Assembly: GCF_014705615.1 (NCBI RefSeq)
Contig: NZ_JACXJA010000041.1
Location: forward strand, 1-64,000
Length of the DNA stretch: 64,000 nucleotides
Reading direction: 5' to 3'
Source of the DNA: Paenibacillus oceani
Lineage (GTDB): Bacteria; Bacillota; Bacilli; Paenibacillales; NBRC-103111
Part shown: positions 55,578 through 63,430 of the stretch, one piece after another
How the letters are laid out: the number at the start of each line of letters is the position of its first letter
Numbering within the stretch: position 1 is the first letter of the stretch
The notes under the pieces: model-generated
What the model was told of the DNA's origin: nothing
Databases searched by the model: none
What the model saw: only the letters and a program-made list of their open reading frames with translations
Made by a program: the position numbers and the translations under genes

Positions 55578-55866
55578 ATGAAACAATTAAGCATTGGCAT
55601 TATTTTAGGAAGCACGCGTCAAGGACGCGTAAGTCCACAAGTAGGAAATTGGGTTAAAGGAATTGCCGATGGGCGCGGAGATGCGAATTATGAAATCGTA
55701 GATATAGCTGCTCGTAGCGGACGTTCGCGCGCATCCAACATTTTCGATATTTACGGATTTTGAAAGCTTCAAAACATTTAAGCCTGCCGAACTGCACATT
55801 GGTAAAATAAACGCTATGTTAGATCAACTTATCGCATGGAGCGGCGCATTAAAAACGTTAAGATAA
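55578..55866 (+). pseudogene. NAD(P)H-dependent FMN reductase, middle deleted
   Basis: ATG 55578 with GGGAGG upstream starts a flavodoxin-like protein: LSIGIILGSTRQGRVSPQVG and NWVKGIADGRGDANYEIVDI. The frame then shifts and the C-terminal end of the same family follows: FTDFESFKTFKPAELHIGKI and NAMLDQLIAWSGALKTLR, stop at 55866. About 90 middle residues are missing. Divergent from the LysR gene. Confidence 0.75.
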
Positions 55867-55905
55867 ACGAAGCTGCAATAGGGGGAAACAGGGGAGGATT
55901 GCGTA

Positions 55906-56396
55906 ATGAGAGCAGCAGTATTTCGCTTAGTCGGCGGACCCGAGGTCATGGAGGTCATGTCATTTCCCGATCCGCAGGCCGGTCCGGGGCAAGTCAGGGT
56001 CCGGGTGAAAACGGCCGGGGTACAGCATTATGATTGTGGCGTGCGGAACGGGTGGACTCCGCAGGGCGTCGCCATTCAGCTTCCGCAAATTCCGGGCAAC
56101 GAGTTCGCGGGCATCATCGATCAAGTGGGCGAAGGCGTAACCGGCTTTCAGGTAGGCGGCGAAGTACTCGGCTTCGCGCTATTGAATTGTTACGCTGAAT
56201 ATGTGGTCGTAGGCGCAGACCAAATTGTAAGCAAACCCGGCAGCATGACCTGGGAAGAGGCAGGGGGGCTGACCGGCAACGGCCAGGGCGCACATATCGC
56301 CTTGAAAGCCATTGCCCACTCGAACGGTCTGCGGATGCGCATCGGCTGATCGAAACGGGACACGGCCGCGGCAAGATTGTCCTCACCATGAACTAA
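55906..56396 (+). pseudogene. quinone oxidoreductase (zinc-type MDR), middle deleted
   Basis: ATG 55906 (GGGGAGG upstream) gives the first 140 residues of a medium-chain quinone reductase: MRAAVFRLVGGPEVMEVMSF, QIPGNEFAGIIDQVGEGVTG and VSKPGSMTWEEAGGLTGNGQ. It then jumps, with a shift, to the extreme C-terminus in another frame, RLIETGHGRGKIVLTMN, stop 56394-56396. The whole nucleotide-binding domain is absent. Same end-preserving collapse as in the gene just before. Confidence 0.75.
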
Positions 56397-56425
56397 GTAA
56401 AGACCGTCGAAAAAAGATTCAACTG

Positions 56426-56449
56426 AAAGTCAACGCGAGGTGACTTTTT
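56426..56449 (+). terminator. short terminator-like hairpin
   Basis: AAAGTCA (56426-56432) and TGACTTT (56441-56447), then TT. A weak stem after the two broken oxidoreductase genes. Confidence 0.45.
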
Positions 56450-56591
56450 AGCTTTTATTACAGCTAATTGGGGAACCGTACCCTAAGTAATCCGGAATTT
56501 TCAAGTCGCAAACGGCGCATTTCAAGACTATATAACTATTCAATTAATGTAAAAACTGACATGTCGGTCCACTCCCCTTTTGCTGATGCCT

Positions 56592-57527
56592 TCATAAGTC
56601 ATCTCCCCCCTTGACAGGATGACTGTCCTTCTTTTGTTTGGACAAGCTGCGAAATTGGTTGGCAGTAATCCCTTTCATTTCACGGAATACGCGGGCAAAT
56701 GTACGAAACGATTCGAACCCGACTTCCATAGCAATATCCGTTATGCTGATATTCGTGTGTTGCAGCATAATGTCAGCAGTTTCAATTCGCAGATGATGGA
56801 TATATTTTACAAATGTATGGCCGGTATACTTTTTAAAAGACAAACTGATATAAGAGACACTGAGTTCGAACCGCTGTGCCAGTTCTTCCAAGCTGAGCGG
56901 CTTCCGAAAGTGGAGATGGACATACCGCAGAACGGGCCAGAACAGCTGTGTGCGTGCTGCTGACTTTCTGTCTGTGATGAGCGGGTTCGGATCGGATTGC
57001 CGGCGGCTCGCGCTGCGGATATAGATCAGGATCGCTTCTGTAAGCTTGGTGCGGACCAGATGGCGGTATATGGGAGTATCGGGTTCGCTGGAAATTTCTA
57101 ATAAAAACTCGAAAATCTGTTTCATTTTCTCTTTCTCCGAACCTTCGAAGTCCAGGAAGGAAGGCAATTCGGTGCCGATGGAGTCAAGCAATCTGGAAAA
57201 CTCGCTATCCTCCTGCTGTCCGAATACCAATTGAATGTCAAATAGACAGCAGTACTTGGAAACTTGCTGACCGGGTGCGCTTGAGATGGAATGCATGTGA
57301 TGGGGCAAGAGGAAAGAGACCGTGCCTTGCCGCAGCGGATGACGGACGCCATTGATGGTTTCGTAACCGCTTCCGCTCGTGAAGTACGATAGTTCCGCAT
57401 AGTCGTGATAGTGCAGCTCGGTCCGTGAAACGTTCGTATGAAGGATGCCAAACCGTTCCTGCGTTTCCCGGAATCTCGGAATATCGTCGATGTCGCCCTG
57501 ATACTCCAGATAAAATGTGTTATCCAT
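56592..57527 (-). CDS. AraC-family transcriptional regulator
   Basis: Protein of 311 residues. The N-terminal part is a cupin arm (LHYHDYAELSYFTSGSGYET and FLLPHHMHSISSAPGQQVSK). The C-terminal double helix-turn-helix reads LSLEELAQRFELSVSYISLS with FKKYTGHTFVKYIHHLRIET and then MEVGFESFRTFARVFREMKG. I prefer ATG 57527 (AAGGAT eight bases upstream) to the ATG three codons earlier. It is divergent from the LamG/propeller gene with about 230 bases between, so it likely controls that gene and perhaps the Tat-exported protein further along. Confidence 0.9.
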   Translation of the reverse strand: MDNTFYLEYQGDIDDIPRFRETQERFGILHTNVSRTELHYHDYAELSYFTSGSGYETINGVRHPLRQGTVSFLLPHHMHSISSAPGQQVSKYCCLFDIQLVFGQQEDSEFSRLLDSIGTELPSFLDFEGSEKEKMKQIFEFLLEISSEPDTPIYRHLVRTKLTEAILIYIRSASRRQSDPNPLITDRKSAARTQLFWPVLRYVHLHFRKPLSLEELAQRFELSVSYISLSFKKYTGHTFVKYIHHLRIETADIMLQHTNISITDIAMEVGFESFRTFARVFREMKGITANQFRSLSKQKKDSHPVKGGDDL

Positions 57528-57754
57528 AAGGATCATCCTTATTCGTCAATTTCACAGCGAGGATTTCCTTCATTAAACCTCACATCCGCCGGACTGTAAA
57601 CCTGAAATCAGGACCCGTTGAAACGAAAAATGGCAGCTGGTATCAAATTTTCGGCATGTGTCGCCGGTTTTCATGATTTAGTATAGAGGCAGGAGCGGAT
57701 GAAAGGATCATGTTCTCCGGCATACATCCAAATATAGAAGAAGGAATGATCGGG

Positions 57755-59350
57755 ATGGAACAAGAAGCAACGAAAACAAACAGAGCGCGTATCGGGTATT
57801 GGCCGTTGCGCGAGGACTGCCGGGATGCCTCGACGGATCAGCGTCATGGGCAAGCGGTAGCCGTACAATTCCAGGACGGAGCCGTCTTTGACGGGGAGCA
57901 GTCGGCCATTGTGCTGCCGGATTCGGAGTGGACCCATGGCGCCCGTCCCTTCACTCTCTCCGTGGAATTCGAAATTCATGATGAGAAGGGATCGCTTCCC
58001 GGAGGAATATGCAGCCGGTATGCCGAGGAGCAGATGACGGGCTGGCATTTGTCCGTGCTGACGCAGGCAGGGGTAACGTCCACTCAACCGAACTGGCGGA
58101 ACTTGCAGCTTGGCTGGAGCTTGCCCGAATCGGCAGCGGACCAGTGGCAGGATCGCGGCACCCCGGGCAACAGCCGTCTGATCTGTACCTTATGCGTGTA
58201 TGAGGGAGGATTGTATGCCGGAGTGTTCGATGATGCGCGGGACAACAAAGGCAGAGTCTACAAACTGGGTGAGAACGACGAATGGATCGACTGCGGCAAT
58301 CCGGATGACAGTAATTCGGTATGGTCGTTAATCGAGTATAAAGGCAAGCTGTATGCGAGTACGATGCGTTACAAAGCGTCCGGCTCCGCTCTGCCGGAGT
58401 CGCCCAATATGGAGCCGGGCGGAAAAATATACCGATATGAGGGCGGTCGGACGTGGTCGTTGTTCGCTGAGCTTCCCGGCTCGGACAGTGCTGCTTCGAT
58501 GGTGGTTTATCAAGGCAAACTGATCGCGATGTCCTTTTATACTCCGGGCGTGTACGCTTATGATGAAACGGGGGCATGTGAGGATCTGGGCGCGCCAGGG
58601 CCGGAAGGAAAGACGCGGACCATGACTTTGGCGGCTTACCGGGAACGATTGTATATCGGCTGCAACGAGCTCCAGGGTGTGTACAGCCGCACGTTGGATG
58701 AAGACTGGGTGTATGAAGGGAAAGTAGAAAAATGCGATCAAGTTTATTGTTTTGCGGTGTACCATAACGATCTGCTGATGGGGGTCTGGCCGGAAGCGCG
58801 CATGCTGCGTTATGAGGGAGACCGGCAATGGAGCAATTACGGGTTGATGGGATCTGAGCTGGAAGTGATGGGGATCTCCATGTTTGGCGGCAAGCTGTAC
58901 GGCGGTACATTGCCAGGCGGCCATGTATACCGTTATGCCGGCGATGGCGAATGGACGCTGTCCGGCGTCCTTGAACCGGAAAATCCGGACATTCGTTACC
59001 GCCGGGTATGGTCGATGGCTGTATATGGCGGCGAACTGTATGCGGGTACATTGCCGGGCGGCAAAGTGTGGAGTTTGCGAAATGATCCGCTTGTGACTCT
59101 GGATCGTTCTGTACCAGACGGGTGGCATCGTGCCGTGATCACTTATGATCTGGAGCGCCTCACTCTGTACCTGGATGGGGTACTTGTATCTTCCGCGCCG
59201 ATCGACCCGGCGAAACGGGGTGAATTGGGCCGTACGCCGCTTGTGCTGGGCAAAGGGCCGCAAGCTCATTTTTCCGGCAAAATCCGTGAAGTGGAATTGC
59301 TGGATGGCGCTATATCCGAGCAAGAAGCAGCCGAGCTGTACCGCCAATAA
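57755..59350 (+). CDS. LamG domain interrupted by a beta-propeller
   Basis: Protein of 531 residues. Residues about 10-125 look like the first half of a LamG/concanavalin-like jelly roll (RIGYWPLREDCRDASTDQRH, AVFDGEQSAIVLPDSEW, FTLSVEFEIHD, GWHLSVLTQAG). Residues about 140-445 are repeated propeller blades of the form LYAGxxxxGxVYRYxGxxxW (LYGGTLPGGHVYRYAGDGEW). The last 90 residues resume the jelly roll: GWHRAVITYDLERLTLYLDG and IREVELLDGAISEQEAAELY. There is no signal peptide. ATG 57755 has AAGGA nine bases upstream; earlier ATGs at 57710 and 57746 are possible. The function is unknown; it may bind or modify a sugar. Confidence 0.7.
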   Translation: MEQEATKTNRARIGYWPLREDCRDASTDQRHGQAVAVQFQDGAVFDGEQSAIVLPDSEWTHGARPFTLSVEFEIHDEKGSLPGGICSRYAEEQMTGWHLSVLTQAGVTSTQPNWRNLQLGWSLPESAADQWQDRGTPGNSRLICTLCVYEGGLYAGVFDDARDNKGRVYKLGENDEWIDCGNPDDSNSVWSLIEYKGKLYASTMRYKASGSALPESPNMEPGGKIYRYEGGRTWSLFAELPGSDSAASMVVYQGKLIAMSFYTPGVYAYDETGACEDLGAPGPEGKTRTMTLAAYRERLYIGCNELQGVYSRTLDEDWVYEGKVEKCDQVYCFAVYHNDLLMGVWPEARMLRYEGDRQWSNYGLMGSELEVMGISMFGGKLYGGTLPGGHVYRYAGDGEWTLSGVLEPENPDIRYRRVWSMAVYGGELYAGTLPGGKVWSLRNDPLVTLDRSVPDGWHRAVITYDLERLTLYLDGVLVSSAPIDPAKRGELGRTPLVLGKGPQAHFSGKIREVELLDGAISEQEAAELYRQ

Positions 59351-59836
59351 AAACGAACCGATCAAGGAGGAAGCACAGTCGAGACCGTGACTCGGAATCG
59401 CCGTTAACCGCGCGATTCAACCGTCGATTGCACGCATATACAGATGGAAGAACTCGACGCTTCCTGTGACCAAGTCTGCCCGTGCCGTTATGCGGGCAGG
59501 CTTTGCTGCGTTGCGCGGGATTCTACCCTCGACGCACATAACGACATCGTTCGACTGCCCCGGACACGCTTTTGGAAAACATGTCCTGTTTGCTAATTGT
59601 GGGCAAAAATAAGTTTTGTTACGCTTTAGGAGACCGGTCAAGGAGGGGGATATCAATCATACCAGAGGAAAGCCGTTTCCGGACAAGATTCAATTTGAAA
59701 GCGTATTAATGTTCACTGTTTTTCAACAAACCAAATTCGGAGGTGCAGCGATGTAGGGAACGCGCCTGACATAGCCGCGAAAGAAAAGATCATCCATCGT
59801 TCAGTCATATACATGATCCATAATGGAGGAATGAAC
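59351..59836. other. intergenic stretch without a recognised gene
   Basis: No reading frame here resembles a known protein. A frame ending at 59709 with RFRTRFNLKAY could be the tail of a lost gene. TTGAAAGCGTATTAAT (59695-59710) partly matches the catabolite-responsive (cre) consensus but differs at two central positions, so it is weak. GGAGG sites at 59643 and 59739 precede only very short frames. Confidence 0.3.
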
Positions 59837-61672
59837 ATGTCGGAACAAAACCGCAATGAAGATCCAACCGGGGAAGAGCAGCAGCTAAACGGAAGCGGGC
59901 CACAGGTACAGCCGATCATGCAACAATCGGACCGGACGGATGGTACCGAGGGGCAAGCGACGGGAGCTTCCATCAGCAGAAGAAAACTGCTCGCGTCGGT
60001 AGGTCTTGCGAGCGTCGCCATGGCTGCAGGCACCGTAATGAGCAGTATGACTCCAGGATATGCGAGAGACAAGGATGATGATGTAACAGATTCCGTATAC
60101 GTTAACAAAGGCGCTGCCCACTTAGGAAAGGTATGCAGGCATGTGGACAACGTCAGCTCTCTGTCCGGTCTAATCGGCAGTTGCCAAGGCGATTTCGTCG
60201 AGACAACGAGCTACCATCCGGGATGGGCGGGTACGCTGATCGGCCCGGTTGGCGGTGCACAGTTCGTATGGGATTCTACACGTCCACGATCCCAGCACAA
60301 CGGCGGGAATATTGTCAGTCCTACCGTGCCATGGGATGGCACGGAGGCAGCGCTCGCCGCCTATATCGCCGGGACGGGCGAAACTTCCCCAGGCGCTACA
60401 GGCTGCTGGGTGCACAGGAACTACGGTTCCAATACGTTTAATGTGTTGCAGTGGGGCGCCAAGAATGACGCCACTCTGAACGGCGCCAATAACGTGGTGC
60501 TGCAACCGCTGTTCGATTACGCGGAAAAAGCTGTAGGCGGCGGTTATGGCGGCATCATCAAGTTCCCGCGAGGAAATTACGGCATCGGTGTGCCTCTGAA
60601 CGTACGCGATCGCATGACCTTGCAGGGCGAGGGGACGGCCGCAACGATTCTTCACTTCAGAACGCTGGCCAGCGGCCATGCGATCACGCTTGGACCGACC
60701 GGGCCTGATCACCCTACGCGCCCCCCGGGTCAATACGTGTTCGCCGCCCGTCTGGAGAAGCTTACCGTCGCAGGCGGCAATACTTACAAGGGCTTGGATC
60801 GCGCCATGGTGTACACCGACGGCGCACATGAGCATAGCGGCGTATTCGAATGCGTCATACGGGACTTCACCTCGTTCGGCATCCATTACAACACCGGCAA
60901 CGGCGGTCCGGCCTTATTCGAGATCTCCGATGTCGAGATTTATGCAAGCACGGTTCTCCCGAGCGCAGGAATCCGCCGCGGAGTTTACTCCAGCGCCGGC
61001 GGCGCCCTGGTCCTGCTCCGGCACGCCACCATCACCGGCGCCCAGGTAACCGGCGGCAAGCTGGGACAGGGCGTGCTGATGGCTAAAGATAATCTGGTGG
61101 CATCCGGCGTACACCTCGAAGAGAGCACGGTTGGCATAAGCCTAAGTCAGATCGCAGCTTCGGAACCCCGCACGAACACGCTGTCCGGAGTAACTGGTAA
61201 TGCTACAGTTCCAGAGCTGATTGAGGTGGGGTCCACGTTCGAGGGCAGCGTTACGGTCATGGGCGCATCCAGCACCTCGCTGGCAACGACAGGTCTTGGC
61301 GTTCTAAATAACCGTCGCACAGGCGAGATGCTGAAGGACGGCACGATCAGCCTATATTCCTATACCACCATTGGCGGCGAAGGGACGGCGGCTGCGCGCG
61401 GCCGGATCACGGTGTCCGGCGGTACGGCTGCGGTTGTAAAGGCGACTGGGCGTCCGTTCACAGCTGCTCGTACTTCCGTAGGCGTCATAACGGTGACGCT
61501 TGCGAAACCGATGCCCGACATCAACTATGTCGTTATTCCAACGGCGCGCCTCAGTATGGAGATGTCGGCGGAGTTCGTCCCGATCTCTACTACGGTTTTC
61601 GAGATTCGAACCTACAATTCTTCAGGCGTACTAACCGATCCGGGATCGGTATGGTTCGTGCTGTTTTCTTAA
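59837..61672 (+). CDS. Tat-exported pectate-lyase-superfamily (beta-helix) protein
   Basis: Protein of 611 residues. A hydrophilic N-terminal stretch of about 45 residues is followed by a twin-arginine signal (SISRRKLLASVGLASVAMAA), so it is exported folded by the Tat system. After a spacer, NTFNVLQWGAKNDATLNGAN and PLFDYAEKAVGGGYGGIIKF begin a Pectate_lyase_3-type beta-helix (PRGNYGIGVPLNVRDRMTLQ then GEGTAATILHF), running to about residue 480; a C-terminal beta-sandwich finishes the chain. I chose ATG 59837 because GGAGG lies seven bases before it; ATG 59831 is too close. It may cut or bind polysaccharide at the cell surface. Such folds also occur in phage tail spikes, but no phage genes are near. 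Confidence 0.82.
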   Translation: MSEQNRNEDPTGEEQQLNGSGPQVQPIMQQSDRTDGTEGQATGASISRRKLLASVGLASVAMAAGTVMSSMTPGYARDKDDDVTDSVYVNKGAAHLGKVCRHVDNVSSLSGLIGSCQGDFVETTSYHPGWAGTLIGPVGGAQFVWDSTRPRSQHNGGNIVSPTVPWDGTEAALAAYIAGTGETSPGATGCWVHRNYGSNTFNVLQWGAKNDATLNGANNVVLQPLFDYAEKAVGGGYGGIIKFPRGNYGIGVPLNVRDRMTLQGEGTAATILHFRTLASGHAITLGPTGPDHPTRPPGQYVFAARLEKLTVAGGNTYKGLDRAMVYTDGAHEHSGVFECVIRDFTSFGIHYNTGNGGPALFEISDVEIYASTVLPSAGIRRGVYSSAGGALVLLRHATITGAQVTGGKLGQGVLMAKDNLVASGVHLEESTVGISLSQIAASEPRTNTLSGVTGNATVPELIEVGSTFEGSVTVMGASSTSLATTGLGVLNNRRTGEMLKDGTISLYSYTTIGGEGTAAARGRITVSGGTAAVVKATGRPFTAARTSVGVITVTLAKPMPDINYVVIPTARLSMEMSAEFVPISTTVFEIRTYNSSGVLTDPGSVWFVLFS

Positions 61673-61865
61673 ACGATCATAAACGGCACGTTTCCTTATT
61701 AACGGTGATTCGATGAAAGTCAGTTACAACGGAAGTACGGCAATGGGCGATTTTACAATTTGCGTAATCAATAGGGTACACCCGTATTCTATATTGATAA
61801 CCAGCGCGAACAGCTCACTTTGCTTGGAAACCGATTCTAGCCTTATACAAGGGGGAACACTACAA

Positions 61866-63197
61866 ATGAAAACGTTACGACAAATTGGGATAGGCTGTCT
61901 CTCATTCATGCTCGTCCTTTCCGCATGCAGCAAGCCGGAGGAGACGCCGCCAAATGCGCGACAGGAGGAGGTCCCTGCGCCGGCGGAAAAAGTGGAATTG
62001 GTGTTTTACACCGAAGGAGGAGGCTCTCAAGAAGCATTCGATCAACAATTCGGAAATGTTCTGCGTAAAAAGTTTCCGAACTACACGATTAAGTATATCG
62101 AGCAGCATGGCCCGGGAACTTACCTGAAAGATCTTCTGGCAGCCGGTACGCAGATAGACGTCTATTACCACTCCGTCGGCTACTTCTTGACTACCGCTTT
62201 GCCGAACGCCATCCAATACGATATGAGCGAATTAATCAAGACGCACAAAGTGGATTTAAACAGCATCGAGCCTGTCACGATCGAAGGGTTTCGAAACGAT
62301 GCGGACGGCAAGATACTGGCTTTGCCGATCGTCACGGACAGCATGGTCACCTATTACAACAAAGATTTGTTTGACAAATTCGGAGTGAAGTATCCTAGCA
62401 ATGGCATGACGTGGGATTCGTTTAACGAGATGGCGAAAAAGCTGAGTCGCATGGAGGGAGACACTCAATATTTCGGATATTTACCGATGATGCAGTATTT
62501 GTTTTATACGAACCCGCTTTCGATCCCGGCCGTCGATCGCAGCACCCTGAAACCGACAATTAATACGGACCGCCGCTGGGAGCTGTTTTTTGACAAACTG
62601 GTTTCCCCTCCGGGCAATGTCGACCCGGCTGCCAAAAAAGTAATGCCGAGGACGGCTATTAAAGTTCTCGAAGAAGGTTTTTTTCAAGGCAGGCAAGGAA
62701 TGATGGTGTACGTATCCGCCCTGATCAGCGGCTGGCAGGACAAGTTCGATAAGCTGAATTTCGACATCGTTTCACCCCCGGCGTTCAGCGAACAGCCCGG
62801 GGTCGGCACTCAGCCGTACGGCGTTTATATGGGCGTAACAAACATGTCCAAAAACAAGGGCGCTGCGATGGAAGCGATCAAACATTTGTTGTCGGAAGAG
62901 GTTCAGACAACCTATGCCCGAAACGGGCGGCTGCCCGTTCTGCGCAGCGAGAAAGTACGATCGAATCTGGGACAAGACACCAAGTTTAAAGATATTAACT
63001 GGCAAGCGGTATTTGCCTCTAAATTGGCGAATGTCCCCTTTAAAGGTCCTTACGCCACTTCAATCGAAAATGTATACATGAAGTATGCCACTGCGGTCAT
63101 GTTCGGTGAAAAGGACAGGAACACGGCGTTTCGCGAAGCCGAGGAAGAGGCGACCAAATTAATGGAAACGTTAAAGGCGACCTTCGCGAAGCCTTAA
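61866..63197 (+). CDS. extracellular sugar-binding lipoprotein (orphan)
   Basis: Solute-binding lipoprotein of 443 residues. ATG 61866 (GGGGGA upstream) starts a signal peptide with lipobox LVLSAC (Cys near residue 20); the longer upstream frame has no ribosome site. The mature part contains NKDLFDKFGVKYPSNGMTWD and YATAVMFGEKDRNTAFREAE, and resembles the proteins at 4130 and 38835. There are no permeases next to it. Following the Tat-exported beta-helix gene, it probably binds the product of that enzyme. Confidence 0.9.
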   Translation: MKTLRQIGIGCLSFMLVLSACSKPEETPPNARQEEVPAPAEKVELVFYTEGGGSQEAFDQQFGNVLRKKFPNYTIKYIEQHGPGTYLKDLLAAGTQIDVYYHSVGYFLTTALPNAIQYDMSELIKTHKVDLNSIEPVTIEGFRNDADGKILALPIVTDSMVTYYNKDLFDKFGVKYPSNGMTWDSFNEMAKKLSRMEGDTQYFGYLPMMQYLFYTNPLSIPAVDRSTLKPTINTDRRWELFFDKLVSPPGNVDPAAKKVMPRTAIKVLEEGFFQGRQGMMVYVSALISGWQDKFDKLNFDIVSPPAFSEQPGVGTQPYGVYMGVTNMSKNKGAAMEAIKHLLSEEVQTTYARNGRLPVLRSEKVRSNLGQDTKFKDINWQAVFASKLANVPFKGPYATSIENVYMKYATAVMFGEKDRNTAFREAEEEATKLMETLKATFAKP

Positions 63198-63333
63198 GCT
63201 GAGGGAGGGCATCATGAAAAGAGGCGCAGCGGAATCAATACCGCTGTTATGCGCGTTGTTGGACCGATGACCGGATCAGGGCCATACACAGCTCGGTATC
63301 GTCCGATTTTCGGCAATGGGGAAGATGATGTAA

Positions 63334-63388
63334 CCAACAAGCGTTATGCTATCGGCTGCTGCGGCGGTCGAAGTATAACGCTTGTTGG
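63334..63388. repeat. 14-bp perfect inverted repeat between convergent genes
   Basis: CCAACAAGCGTTAT (63334-63347) and ATAACGCTTGTTGG (63375-63388) are exact reverse complements separated by 27 bases. There is no T-run on either side. It may be an unusual two-way terminator, a site for a DNA-binding protein, or a small palindromic element. Confidence 0.6.
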
Positions 63389-63430
63389 CCTCTCGCCGAT
63401 TTCCGGCGGTTGACGGGAATCCTTCCAAAG

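Noticed and set aside
57951-59365. Two long minus-strand frames (366 and 345 codons) opposite the LamG/propeller gene
   Set aside because: The plus-strand protein has clear repeated blades. The reverse frames are low-complexity Pro/His/Arg-rich with no family resemblance.
59837-61672. Beta-helix protein as a phage tail spike
   Set aside because: The fold is shared with tail spikes, but a Tat signal is present and no phage structural genes are nearby; the neighbours are sugar genes.
63331-63390. Integron attC-like site, because of AACAAGCGTTATGC
   Set aside because: The arms are a perfect simple palindrome without the two-box structure and bulges of attC, and no integrase or cassette array is present.
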